A stretch of 45,740 nucleotides of DNA from JACNFS01 sp964582065 (GTDB lineage Bacteria; Chloroflexota; Dehalococcoidia; GIF9; UBA5629): positions 1-45,740 of the forward strand of contig CAZOQG010000002.1 of NCBI GenBank assembly GCA_964582065.1, written 5' to 3'. The position numbers were made by a program, and so were the translations under genes. The notes beneath the pieces are model-generated. The model searched no databases. It had not been told where the DNA came from and saw only the letters and a list, made by a program, of their open reading frames with translations. Position 1 is the first letter of the stretch. Each line of letters begins with the position of its first letter. Below are positions 23,560 through 32,038 of this stretch, one piece after another.

Positions 23560-25449
23560 CTAGAGAGAGTCGAGTATCTCCTCAATTTTCTCCTGGCTGC
23601 TGAAATACCCAACCTGTACTTCCTGAATAATACCCTCAGTATCGATGAAGAAAGTAGTGGGCCATTGATTTACGCTGTAATTGGCATGGACTGCTCCTAC
23701 CGAATCAAGCAAGGCGGGGAAAGTCAATTCTTCGCTGTCCATGAAACTCCGGATAGTGTCAGCGTTATCAATTTTATTGACTCCGAGTATTGCCAATTCA
23801 TCGGCTGACCAGTTATCGGAAACCGCCTGGATGTGAGGCATTTCAGCTGCGCAGGGACCACAAGCTACAAACCAGAAGTTGACCATCACTATTTTGCCTC
23901 GAAAATCACTGAGAGTCACGTCTTGCCCGTCGAGGTTATGCAGGGTGAAGGGGGGAGCGCGGTTGCCTTCTTGATAACCTACCGGGATGGTGGGGAGAGT
24001 CTTAAATTGGTCTGCATCAGAGGTGGTTTCATTTCCGCTGGTGTCTTTCGACTTCACCCTGAAGTGATAGGTCGTGTCGGCCTCCAGGTCGGTTAGTGTG
24101 ACGCTATGGCTGGTGGTCAGCTCCTCATCCAGTGTTGTGGTTGAACCGTAATCAACGGTTGTCCCGTATTCCACCTGGCTGGTGGCTTCTTCGTCCGTTG
24201 ACCATTCAATGGTGGCGCCTGTTTCGGTAGTATCGGAGACATCGACATCCGAAATCAGCGGCGTCGTCGTATCAGCCTGGGCTGAAGTTGTGAAATCCCG
24301 TTCGTATGTCGTCTCATTTTCGCTTTCGTCTTCTGATATCAGAGTCAAGTGATAAGTCGTATTTGGGTCGAGGTCGCTTAAGGTTACAGAATGGTTAGTA
24401 ACCAAAGCCTCGTCGGGCTCTGTCCAAGTACAAACTTCACCAGGGTCGCATATCATGACCTGGCTGGTAGCTGGCTCGTCGGTCTCCCAGGTAACAATAG
24501 CCCCTGTGGCGGTTATTGACGAAAGCGACACGTCTTGGATTACCGGGGGCGTGCTATCTGGAGCGGTGGGTGGTGGTGTGGTTCCTGGCTGGGAGAATGT
24601 GTAGTACAAATAGAGGCCGAGAAAGCCTACAAACACGGCCAGGAGACCGAACGAGGAGATTCTTAGCAGCAGCCGTCGTGTCGGCGGTAAGATGCCCCAT
24701 TCTCCTGGCGCCGGGCGTGCCACTTGATACGGATAGGGGCGCCCCGGCGACAGAGGCCTCGCCGTTGCTGTCGTAACGCTGGCTGCTACTGGTGCAGCAC
24801 GTAGTGCTTGCTGCTGCATCCCACCATATGGCGTGGCAGGAGGCGGACCATAACTTGGAGGATATCCGGAACCGGGGCCAGCAGGAACGCCATGCGTGGG
24901 GTAATTATACTGAGGGCCAGTGATATAGCCTCCGCGGAATTGCTGGCCTGTAGCGCTTTGTGGCCTCGGTGGTGCCGGGCTTGGTGGTGCTGGTGGGGGA
25001 GGGCTTGGTGTGGCGAAGGGTGTAGGGGTGGCTGCTGCTGGGGCGGCGGGTGCTGCTTGGCCCTGCATCTTTTCGAGTAGCTTCTTGCCAAGAAGCAAAC
25101 CACACCTTGGGCACTGTCCGGTTGCAGGGTTAACCGCAATGCCACACTGGGGGCAATTGAGTTGGACACTTGTCTGAGGGGCTCTGGGAAACTGCTGACC
25201 AACAACAGTTTGCCGGCCGGGCGCAAGATACGTTACTTGCTGCTGCATCGCCGGGGCTGCCTGCGGCACGCCTCCATATCCGGCCGTACCACCGAGAAAG
25301 CCGCAATTAGGGCAGTATTTGGATCGGGTAGGAATAGTGCCGCCACATCTGGGGCAGCCAGGGACTAGTCTGGCACCGCATTGTAAGCAGAATTGCTGTC
25401 CTATTGCATTGTGCCAGCCACAATTAGGGCATCTGGTTATTTGCTGCAC
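23560..25449 (-). CDS. Zinc-ribbon / membrane / Fn3 / TlpA fusion protein
   Basis: A 629-aa protein. Three zinc ribbons occupy the N-terminus: Cys7/10/21/24, Cys32/35/46/49 and Cys99/102/113/116. Then comes a Pro/Ala/Gln-rich linker (about 130-250), one membrane span (259-285), two Fn3-like domains (303-388 and 396-485, with VTWETDEP and IEWSTDEE), and a C-terminal TlpA domain (493-629) with ACGPC (active Cys530 and Cys533) and WPTTFFID. The predicted topology puts zinc ribbons inside and the redox domain outside. Zinc-ribbon plus low-complexity plus single-span layouts occur in bacterial sensors, but I know no described protein with this whole order. Function inferred only as extracytoplasmic thiol redox. 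Confidence 0.87.
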   Translation of the reverse strand: MQQITRCPNCGWHNAIGQQFCLQCGARLVPGCPRCGGTIPTRSKYCPNCGFLGGTAGYGGVPQAAPAMQQQVTYLAPGRQTVVGQQFPRAPQTSVQLNCPQCGIAVNPATGQCPRCGLLLGKKLLEKMQGQAAPAAPAAATPTPFATPSPPPPAPPSPAPPRPQSATGQQFRGGYITGPQYNYPTHGVPAGPGSGYPPSYGPPPATPYGGMQQQALRAAPVAASVTTATARPLSPGRPYPYQVARPAPGEWGILPPTRRLLLRISSFGLLAVFVGFLGLYLYYTFSQPGTTPPPTAPDSTPPVIQDVSLSSITATGAIVTWETDEPATSQVMICDPGEVCTWTEPDEALVTNHSVTLSDLDPNTTYHLTLISEDESENETTYERDFTTSAQADTTTPLISDVDVSDTTETGATIEWSTDEEATSQVEYGTTVDYGSTTTLDEELTTSHSVTLTDLEADTTYHFRVKSKDTSGNETTSDADQFKTLPTIPVGYQEGNRAPPFTLHNLDGQDVTLSDFRGKIVMVNFWFVACGPCAAEMPHIQAVSDNWSADELAILGVNKIDNADTIRSFMDSEELTFPALLDSVGAVHANYSVNQWPTTFFIDTEGIIQEVQVGYFSSQEKIEEILDSL

Positions 25450-25754
25450 GCTGTAACCGTTTCCCGATTGCTTCGGCGCATCTTGCCCTTTCTGCTATCC
25501 ACTTGTCTTCCTGTTGTGCCTCTATTAGTTTTGCAGGACATACCGAATGTCTTCCCTATTATACACCTAGGCAAAGCAAAAAGTAGAACATCAAGTGCGG
25601 AACCCGTAGCCGCAAGTGATGCTGGAAGGTACGGCGACAGGCTTGATGGGCTGTATGTCGGCAGGGGCGAAGCCTGTCACAGCGCTTTAGTTTGCTCTGG
25701 CTGCACTAGAAACAAGTTAGGCAAACCGCCGAGGAGCTGATGGCAGCAAAGAAG
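25450..25754. other. Intergenic stretch between two TlpA fusion genes
   Basis: No gene seen. On the minus strand a perfect TATAAT stands at 25563-25558, without a good -35, about 110 bp before the 25449 start; it may be a promoter of that gene. A short inverted pair, GACAGGCTT/AAGCCTGTC, lies near 25638-25680. Confidence 0.4.
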
Positions 25755-27752
25755 TCATTGAATTCGGTCGAATACACCTTCTATTTCCGCTGCGTCGAGG
25801 AAACGTCCAATCTTGATTTCTCTGATAATTCCGTCACAGTCGATGAAAACGCTTGTGGGTACTGTCCAGATATGATAGCTATCGATAGTCGTATCTTCTG
25901 TATCAAGTAATATGGGAAAACGGAAATGCCCATATTCGTCTGTATGTCTCTCGATAATCGTTTCAATACGGTCAGTTCTGTCTCCATCAACGCATACAGT
26001 AATCACTGCCAAACATGCGCTATCATCATTTTGCCTGCATGCATCGCCATGATAAACCTCGCGAATGAAGGGAAACTCTACTACGCAGGCTCCACAACGG
26101 GTTGACCAGAAGTTAAGCAATAGCTTCTTCTTGCCCACGAACTTGGTTAAGTCAACGGTCTCACCGTCGTTGGGCGATTCGGGATCATTGGCATCATTGT
26201 ACTCTGGCAGGGATGGGATTAGTGGAGCGCGGTCGCCTACTTCGTGGCCGATAGGGATGGCGCGAAGAGTTATTAGTGTTTTGGTATTGGAGGTGGCCTC
26301 ATTTCCGCTGGCATCTACCGATTTTGCCCTGAAGTGATAGGTTGTATTTGGCTTTAGGCCGGTCAGTCGGACAGTATGGCTCTGTTTCAAGTTGTCCTCT
26401 AAGGGCGTGGTTTCGTGGCCGCCGTCAGTTTTCCAATACTCAACCTGGCTGGTGGCATCTTCGTCAGTCTGCCAGGTCATGGCGGTGCTTATGTCCGTCG
26501 GTGGGGAAACCTCGACTGCCAAAATGTCCGGCGGGGTTGTATCCTTGAGTTTGAAATATGCGGTAACGTTCTTATTCGAGTCCATAATAATCGGAATAAC
26601 GGGGATTTCTGCCGAGGAACCTGGGACATCACCCCCCCAGTGCTCGAAAGTGTAACCACTCGCGGCGGCAGCGGTCAGTGTCACCTCAATACCAGATGTA
26701 TATGTTTCATTCTCGGGAGACCGAGATACCTGTCCTCCGGCTTCGGGCTTACGGTTTGTGGCCAAGATATAGGTTTGGGCGGCGGCAGGAGGGGGAATTG
26801 GATTAGTAATAGGGTTGGCGGTTGAAGTCGAAGGCAGTGAAACATTCCCTATTTTGGTCACAGCGTAGTAGCCGCCAAGGCCTGCGATTGCAAGAAACAC
26901 GGCTGCCCAGAACCCTCGCAGTAGAAGCTGTCTCGTTGACGGTGGGATGCTCCACCCTCTCGGTGCGGGCCAGGAAGGACGCGCCGCTTTTCGTGCTGCG
27001 CTGGCTACGTTGGCTAGCGTTTGCCTTGTCCAATGCGGGATGTCCCACTCTCTCCGTTCACCGCGTGTTATTTCTGTTAGGAGCGGGCTCCGCGGCGCGA
27101 CCACATCCGGCTCTTTCGGTTCGGTGGCGGTAATTTCGTTTAGAAGCGGACTCCGTGATGGTGGAATGGTCCCTTCGCTCGCTGCAACCGGTGCAGCCGG
27201 TGTTGATTGCTCATGAGTCTTCCGAGGTGGCCCGTACATCCAGCCGCACTGTGGGCACAGTCCGGATTCTGGGTCAACGCTAGCGTCGCACTTGGGGCAT
27301 CTGTACTCGTGTGCCGCGTCAGGAACTCCAGGGGATTGCTGATGTGCAATGGTTTGTGGGCTTGGTGCCGACACAGGTCTCACTGGCGTTGGCGCAGGCC
27401 CTGTTTCTTCGAGTGTACCACTTCCTGTTGGCTGCGGAGTCTCTATAGGTAGCATCTTACCCCGGTGGTCGCAGCTCGGACAACATCCATCCGCAGTATT
27501 AACCGTGGTGTGACACCTGGGGCACATGTATTTGGGCCCCGGGTAAGAAGGTTTCGGGGATTGCTGGTGTGCAGAAGCTTGCGATTCGCCTTTATCTAAC
27601 TGCTTCCAGGGGGCATCCTGCGGAGTGCACTCCTGGCAGAAATAGGTACGTGCATTATGGGGCAACTTTGCGCCGCATTTCCTACAGAAACGCTGACCGG
27701 AGGCGTCTTCGGGCGGCACGAAATACTTGGGCTTGTGGCTCATCGGGGACAT
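25755..27752 (-). CDS. Zinc-ribbon / membrane / beta-repeat / Fn3 / TlpA fusion protein
   Basis: A 665-aa paralogue of the gene at 23560. Zinc ribbons: Cys23/26/39/42, Cys77/80/91/94 and Cys152/155/166/169. A long linker contains a duplicated RSPLL(N/T)EIT (200-208 and 221-229). A membrane span (about 276-298) follows. Next comes a Listeria-Bacteroides-type repeat domain (about 329-402, GYTFEHWGGDV and NVTAYF), one Fn3-like domain (406-495, MTWQTDED), and a TlpA domain (500-665) with RCGAC (active Cys553 and Cys556) and VPTSVFID. Extra cysteines in the TlpA domain (572, 580, 587, 639) set it apart. The start at 27752 is supported by GGGGAG upstream. Proposed role as for its paralogues: surface thiol redox. 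Confidence 0.87.
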   Translation of the reverse strand: MSPMSHKPKYFVPPEDASGQRFCRKCGAKLPHNARTYFCQECTPQDAPWKQLDKGESQASAHQQSPKPSYPGPKYMCPRCHTTVNTADGCCPSCDHRGKMLPIETPQPTGSGTLEETGPAPTPVRPVSAPSPQTIAHQQSPGVPDAAHEYRCPKCDASVDPESGLCPQCGWMYGPPRKTHEQSTPAAPVAASEGTIPPSRSPLLNEITATEPKEPDVVAPRSPLLTEITRGERREWDIPHWTRQTLANVASAARKAARPSWPAPRGWSIPPSTRQLLLRGFWAAVFLAIAGLGGYYAVTKIGNVSLPSTSTANPITNPIPPPAAAQTYILATNRKPEAGGQVSRSPENETYTSGIEVTLTAAAASGYTFEHWGGDVPGSSAEIPVIPIIMDSNKNVTAYFKLKDTTPPDILAVEVSPPTDISTAMTWQTDEDATSQVEYWKTDGGHETTPLEDNLKQSHTVRLTGLKPNTTYHFRAKSVDASGNEATSNTKTLITLRAIPIGHEVGDRAPLIPSLPEYNDANDPESPNDGETVDLTKFVGKKKLLLNFWSTRCGACVVEFPFIREVYHGDACRQNDDSACLAVITVCVDGDRTDRIETIIERHTDEYGHFRFPILLDTEDTTIDSYHIWTVPTSVFIDCDGIIREIKIGRFLDAAEIEGVFDRIQ

Positions 27753-27861
27753 GCTATCACTACTCCCCGATTCCTTCGGTGCAACTCAGCACTTCTGCTA
27801 TCTTTATTGGTGCCTCTTTTGGGCTTATCGGTTTGAAGAAACACGGCATATACCTATCTTA

Positions 27862-27889
27862 ATTATACATGCAGGAAAAACAAAGTAAA
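27862..27889 (-). promoter_or_regulatory. Predicted promoter of the zinc-ribbon/TlpA gene at 25755
   Basis: On the minus strand TTTACT (27889-27884), a 16-bp spacer and TATAAT (27867-27862). The predicted start near 27855 leaves a leader of about 100 nt. Confidence 0.5.
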
Positions 27890-28303
27890 ATCAACTGTAC
27901 TCGTTCAACCCATTGGCGAGGCATCTCTCTTGTCTCAAGGCTGTAGGGACGGACCTTCAGGTCTGTCCGCTTCGGACGGGCCTGAAGACCCATCCCCACA
28001 TTTGCTGTGGCACTGGGGTTGACGTTGTTTCGCTGTGCTGTCCTAAACTTTATGAGACTTCTCTTTTCGTGCGAGCCGCGTAGCGTGAGGTTTTGACCTC
28101 GTCCGATCCTACTAGGCGACCTTAGAAGGTCGCGCTTACATTCAGTGACTTGTAGCATTGTTTGCGAAATTGCTTCGCGGAGCCTGTCCCGACCTTCACG
28201 AGATTCTTCGGTCGCTACGCTCCCTGGGAATGAGAGAAGGCGAAGTGCTCAGAACCACACCAAATTGTCATTGCTACGAAAATAGATTCTCATCCTTTAT
28301 GTT
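27890..28303. other. Intergenic repeat debris
   Basis: No gene was seen. The stretch holds GC-rich palindromic blocks: around 27940-28000 (GGGACGGACC, TCCGCTTCGGACGG) and around 28080-28142 (GCGACCTTAGAAGGTCGC), the latter related to the hairpin at 43423-43440. These look like dispersed extragenic palindromes. Confidence 0.5.
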
Positions 28304-28360
28304 GGGTAGATTGGAGCATCGGCTCCAATCACGCCTAGAGCAGATGCTCTAGGCTACCCT
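28304..28360. repeat. 57-bp three-stem palindromic element, copy 1
   Basis: Outer arms GGGTAG/CTACCC enclose two perfect 8-bp hairpins with 4-base loops: ATTGGAGC-ATCG-GCTCCAAT and CCTAGAGC-AGAT-GCTCTAGG, separated by CACG. It can fold as a three-way junction on either strand. Every base is identical to the copy at 45549-45605. Confidence 0.9.
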
Positions 28361-28399
28361 TATTTTCGTCCTCCGTGGTGCCGATTGCAATAGGCATGA

Positions 28400-28480
28400 C
28401 TGATTGCGAGGAGCGTAAGCGACCAAGCAATCTAGGACGAAGGCGCGACTGTGAGATTGCTTCGCTTCGCTCGCAATGAC
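28400..28480. repeat. Shorter relative of the GTCATTGCGAG element
   Basis: Begins with a decayed left end (TGATTGCGAG) and ends with a perfect CTCGCAATGAC at 28470-28480. It shares internal GCTTCGCTCGC-type motifs with the element at 21506-21640. It runs directly into a 23-bp tandem repeat. Confidence 0.55.
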
Positions 28481-28537
28481 AGGAAGGGAGAGCTCGCAAT
28501 GACAGGAAGGGAGAGCTCGCAATGACAGGAAGGGAGA
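28469..28537. repeat. Three exact tandem copies of a 23-bp unit
   Basis: The unit GCTCGCAATGACAGGAAGGG plus AGA occurs at 28469-28491, 28492-28514 and 28515-28537, followed by a decayed fourth copy. The unit contains the right terminal repeat of the GTCATTGCGAG element, so slippage at its end probably made the array. Confidence 0.85.
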
Positions 28538-28807
28538 ACTGAGAATGACACAAGGCGAAGCGGTCGGAATGGCCCGGAACCGAGAATACGGTATCCACAT
28601 TCTGAGTAAGACGGTATCACCTATCTGAAGGAGATAGTGAACTGGCGAGGCGACGTGATTGCCACACACTGCGTCCCAGTAGGGTAAACAGATGCACTCA
28701 GTCAGGTGTTGCAGTTGTGGTCTTATTCTACAGCGTAGACTAACGCTGATTGTGTCGATCCCTACACGTGGGCTTGTGGGTTCAGTAGCTGTTGCGCCGC
28801 CGTTCGC
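28538..28807. other. Intergenic; no gene recognised
   Basis: Remainder of a repeat-rich gap of about 1 kb between the zinc-ribbon gene at 28808 and the fusion gene at 25755. No coding or RNA feature supported. Confidence 0.4.
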
Positions 28808-29200
28808 TTATTGATGGTTGTCCCTGGATTGCATAGGGCCGCTGTAGCCGCAACTTCGTTCATTTGGGCATCGTCCATATGCTTTGTTAATCCTGGCGCC
28901 ACAGCGGGGGCATGTGTATCGTGATGTCATGCGGAGAACATGCGGGGATTTTCGGGTTTCAGCGTCCTGGCGCCCTGTCAGCGGAGGAACAGTCGCCGCT
29001 TTCGCCGCCGCATTTGTTGCTCGAAGTCGGATATCCTTATGTTCCATTTGGCCAATGAAGCCACACTCCGGACAGTTTCCAGAGGCGATCTTAGTTTTGG
29101 CACCACACTTGGGGCACCTGTATCGGGACTTGAAATCATCTTGTACTTCGTGTGGCATACCGTTGCGTTTCACTGTAGCACAACCGAAGTCGCACTTCAA
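28808..29200 (-). CDS. Small protein with two zinc ribbons
   Basis: A 130-aa protein with two similar zinc ribbons: SRYRCPKCGAKTKIASGNCP (Cys29/32/43/46) and SRYTCPRCGARINKAYGRCP (Cys97/100/111/117), joined by a charged linker. Two further Cys (3 and 7) lie near the start. The ribbons resemble those of the neighbouring TlpA fusions, but there is no membrane span, Fn3 or redox domain. The start is unsure: TTG at 29200 and ATG at 29158 both lack a good ribosome binding site. It lies 40 bp after serS on the same strand, so it may be read from the greA-lysS-serS transcript. Either a regulator-like zinc-ribbon protein or a truncated relative of the fusions. Confidence 0.6.
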   Translation of the reverse strand: MKCDFGCATVKRNGMPHEVQDDFKSRYRCPKCGAKTKIASGNCPECGFIGQMEHKDIRLRATNAAAKAATVPPLTGRQDAETRKSPHVLRMTSRYTCPRCGARINKAYGRCPNERSCGYSGPMQSRDNHQ

Positions 29201-29240
29201 ACGTTTACAGAAGAGCCTGTTGTGGGCTGGCTCTCAATGC

Positions 29241-30506
29241 TTATCCTGTCCGAATTATCTCTGTTCCTAGGTATGGCTTCAGGGAGTCGGGCACTGCCAC
29301 GCTGCCGTCAGCTTGCTGATAGTTCTCCAGTATTGAGATGATTACTCGAGGCAAGGCGAGCCCCGAGCCGTTAAGGGTGTGGACGAAACAGGGTTTGGCC
29401 TCGGGTCCCGGACGGTAGCGAATGTTTGCCCGCCTGGCCTGGAAATCACTGCAATTGCTGCATGAGCTAACTTCCAGCCATTCGCCGCAGCCGGGAGCCC
29501 ATACTTCAATATCGAATGACTTGGCCCCAGCAAAGCCCAGGTCGCCGGTACACAATTGCACCACTCGATAAGGGATATCTAGCCTACGACACACTTCCTC
29601 GGCATTCATCACCATCTTATCCAGTTCTTGGTCGGAGACTCCTGGCTCGGTGAATTTATAGAGCTCGACCTTGTCAAATTGATGTCCTCGTTTAATGCCT
29701 CGGGTGTCTTTGCCGGCTGCCATCTTCTCTCGGCGGAAACAGGCAGTGTAGGCAACATAATAGAGCGGCAAAGTGCCGGGCGGCAGGATTTCATCGCGAT
29801 GCAGGTTTGTCAACGGCACTTCAGCGGTAGGTACAAACCAGAAGTCATCCTCTTCATCATGGTATAGATTATCGGCAAATTTGGGCAAATTACTTGAGCC
29901 CACCATACACTCCCGTTTTACCATAAAAGGGGGATAGATTTCAGTATAGCCATGCTCATTCACGTGAAGGTCCAGCATAAAGGCGATGAGCGCCCGCTGG
30001 AGATGAGCTCCTAGTCCCTTGAGAACATAGAACCGGCTGCCGGAAAGCTTGACGCCCCGCTGAAAATCGATAATGTCCAGCCTTTCTCCCAGCTCCCAGT
30101 GGGGTAGCGGCGTGAAGGAAAAATCCGGCAACTCTCCCCAAGAGCGCACCACCACATTATCTCGTTCGTCCTCACCAACAGGCACATCGGTCGCCGGGAT
30201 GTTAGGCAACCGCAGGAGATGGTCTTCCAGCTCAGCCTCAACCTGACCTATTTCCCTCTCTAGAGAAGTAATCTTTTCGCCGATTTGGCGCATGTCGGAA
30301 ATGAGCTGAGGCGGCTTGTCTGCCATCCTGCCCAGTTGTTTGCTCACTTCATTGCGCCGAGCTCGGAGTGTCTCCATCTCGTGAAGCAACTGGCGGCGTC
30401 GCTCGTCGAGCTCTATGATTTCATCGAGTGGAGCGCTGTCGCCACGCTTTTCCAAAGCCTGGCGGATTAAGTCGGGGTTATCACGGATTAGCTTAATGTC
30501 CAGCAT
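29241..30506 (-). CDS. serS: Seryl-tRNA synthetase
   Basis: Class II synthetase of 421 aa that charges tRNA-Ser. The N-terminal coiled-coil arm (about 1-105, MLDIKLIRDNPDLIRQALEK) reaches the long variable arm of tRNA-Ser. Motif 2 is FRREKMAAGKDTRGIKRGHQ; motif 3 lies in NGSGLALPRVIISILENYQ. The length is normal. It follows lysS by 21 bp in the greA-lysS-serS run. One cognate tRNA-Ser gene lies at 17590-17678. Confidence 0.98.
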   Translation of the reverse strand: MLDIKLIRDNPDLIRQALEKRGDSAPLDEIIELDERRRQLLHEMETLRARRNEVSKQLGRMADKPPQLISDMRQIGEKITSLEREIGQVEAELEDHLLRLPNIPATDVPVGEDERDNVVVRSWGELPDFSFTPLPHWELGERLDIIDFQRGVKLSGSRFYVLKGLGAHLQRALIAFMLDLHVNEHGYTEIYPPFMVKRECMVGSSNLPKFADNLYHDEEDDFWFVPTAEVPLTNLHRDEILPPGTLPLYYVAYTACFRREKMAAGKDTRGIKRGHQFDKVELYKFTEPGVSDQELDKMVMNAEEVCRRLDIPYRVVQLCTGDLGFAGAKSFDIEVWAPGCGEWLEVSSCSNCSDFQARRANIRYRPGPEAKPCFVHTLNGSGLALPRVIISILENYQQADGSVAVPDSLKPYLGTEIIRTG

Positions 30507-30527
30507 AGTAGAATAGAGCGGTTCTGG

Positions 30528-32033
30528 CTATTGCGCCTTTAGTTGTGGGAAAAGGATAATCTCACGGATGGACTGCTTATCGGTCAGCAGCATTACCAAA
30601 CGGTCAATGCCTACACCCAGACCTCCAGTAGGCGGCATACCATATTCTAGGGCAAGGAGAAAATCCTCGTCGATGGCCTCGGTTTCTGGCTCCTCGGCAT
30701 CCAATTTCGCCATCACTGACTCAGTGACTTGCGTTTCTCTCTGCCGGCGGAAGCGTTCCTTTTGTTCCACGGGGTCATTGAGCTCGGTAAAGGCATTGGC
30801 AATCTCCATGCCGCCGATGAAAGCCTCGAAGCGCTCCACTAAGCGCTGGTTGTCTCGCTTTCTCTTAGCCAAAGGCGACATCTCCACTGGATAATCCATG
30901 AGGAAAGTGGGCTGTATCAGGTTGGGTTCAACAAAGGTGGAGATAAGCTCGTCTACCAGCCTGCCCCTGTCCTTGCTGGGGTCTGGCTGTATTCCCACTT
31001 GCTCCATCCTCGTCCGCAGCGAGTCAACCTCAGGATAGTCCTCGAAATCAATGCCGCAGCGCTCTTTGATTACGTCCCGCAGGGGAAGGCGTTGCCACGC
31101 AGGTGCAAGGCTGATAAGCTCACCACCGAATTTGACTTCGGTCCCGCCAACGACTTCCTTGGCAACGTGGCAGACCATGTCTTCCACCAGTTTCATCACG
31201 TCATTGTAGTCAGCGTAAGCTTGATAGCTTTCCAGCATGGTGAATTCGGGATTATGTTTGGTAGAAATGCCTTCGTTGCGGAATACACGCCCAATCTCAT
31301 AAACCTTGTCGAAGCCGCCTATTATCAGCCGTTTGAGATGAAGTTCTAAGGCGATGCGTAGATAAAGGTCCTGGTCAAGGGCTTGGTGGTGAGTCTTGAA
31401 GCGACGAGCTAGAGCACCCCCCGCCACCGGTTGTAGTACTGGAGTTTCCACCTCGATGAATCCTTGCTCATTCAGAAAACGTCGCAAAGCCGTGATGATG
31501 TGGCTGCGGAGCGCGAAAGCGGGCTTAACGTCTTCATTGGAGATTAAGTCAAGGTAGCGCTGCCGGTAGCGCTTCTCAACATCAACCAGTCCGTGCCATT
31601 TCTCTGGCAACGGTTGAAGAGATTTGGACAGGAGGGTGAAATCAGCTACCTCGAGGGTGATTTCCCCGCTCTTGGTTCGAAAAAGCTTTCCCTTGGCGCC
31701 AATGATGTCGCCGATGTCGAGTTCATCAAGGAATTCATACTTTTCGTTGGCGAGGAGGTCATGGCTGAAATGAAACTGAATCTTGCCAGAACCGTCGCGA
31801 ATATCAAAGAAGGCTATTTTCCCCATGAAGCGACTAGCTGTGATTCGACCGGCGAGACTCAATTCTGAACTCGGGACAGCCTGCGGGCTTTCTTCCTGGT
31901 GCTCGAATAGAGCCACCGCCTCTTGGGCAGTATGGCTGCGATGATAAGAGTGAGGATAAGGGTTTATCCCTCGGTCTCGGATCCTTTCCAGCTTTTCCAA
32001 ACGCTGTTGGGCAATGTGTTTCAATCTCGCCAT
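30528..32033 (-). CDS. lysS: Lysyl-tRNA synthetase, class II
   Basis: A 501-aa class IIb synthetase. N-terminal OB-fold anticodon-binding domain (about 50-160, LAGRITASRFMGKIAFFDI), then the catalytic domain: motif 1 around RFLNEQGFIEVETPVLQP, motif 2 in FRNEGISTKHNPEFTMLESY, motif 3 in GLGVGIDRLVMLLTD. It starts 5 bp after the greA stop. Pairing of greA with lysS is common in bacteria. It is translated from the greA promoter; no internal promoter was evident. Confidence 0.98.
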   Translation of the reverse strand: MARLKHIAQQRLEKLERIRDRGINPYPHSYHRSHTAQEAVALFEHQEESPQAVPSSELSLAGRITASRFMGKIAFFDIRDGSGKIQFHFSHDLLANEKYEFLDELDIGDIIGAKGKLFRTKSGEITLEVADFTLLSKSLQPLPEKWHGLVDVEKRYRQRYLDLISNEDVKPAFALRSHIITALRRFLNEQGFIEVETPVLQPVAGGALARRFKTHHQALDQDLYLRIALELHLKRLIIGGFDKVYEIGRVFRNEGISTKHNPEFTMLESYQAYADYNDVMKLVEDMVCHVAKEVVGGTEVKFGGELISLAPAWQRLPLRDVIKERCGIDFEDYPEVDSLRTRMEQVGIQPDPSKDRGRLVDELISTFVEPNLIQPTFLMDYPVEMSPLAKRKRDNQRLVERFEAFIGGMEIANAFTELNDPVEQKERFRRQRETQVTESVMAKLDAEEPETEAIDEDFLLALEYGMPPTGGLGVGIDRLVMLLTDKQSIREIILFPQLKAQ

Positions 32034-32038
32034 GGTAC

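Noticed and set aside
24786..25226. Long frames in other phases over the Pro/Ala-rich linker of the zinc-ribbon/TlpA gene
   Set aside because: GC-rich low-complexity coding DNA leaves other frames open; the domain evidence fixes the correct frame.
28469..28537. Three 23-bp repeats as a possible CRISPR array
   Set aside because: The copies are directly adjacent with no spacers, and no cas genes are nearby.
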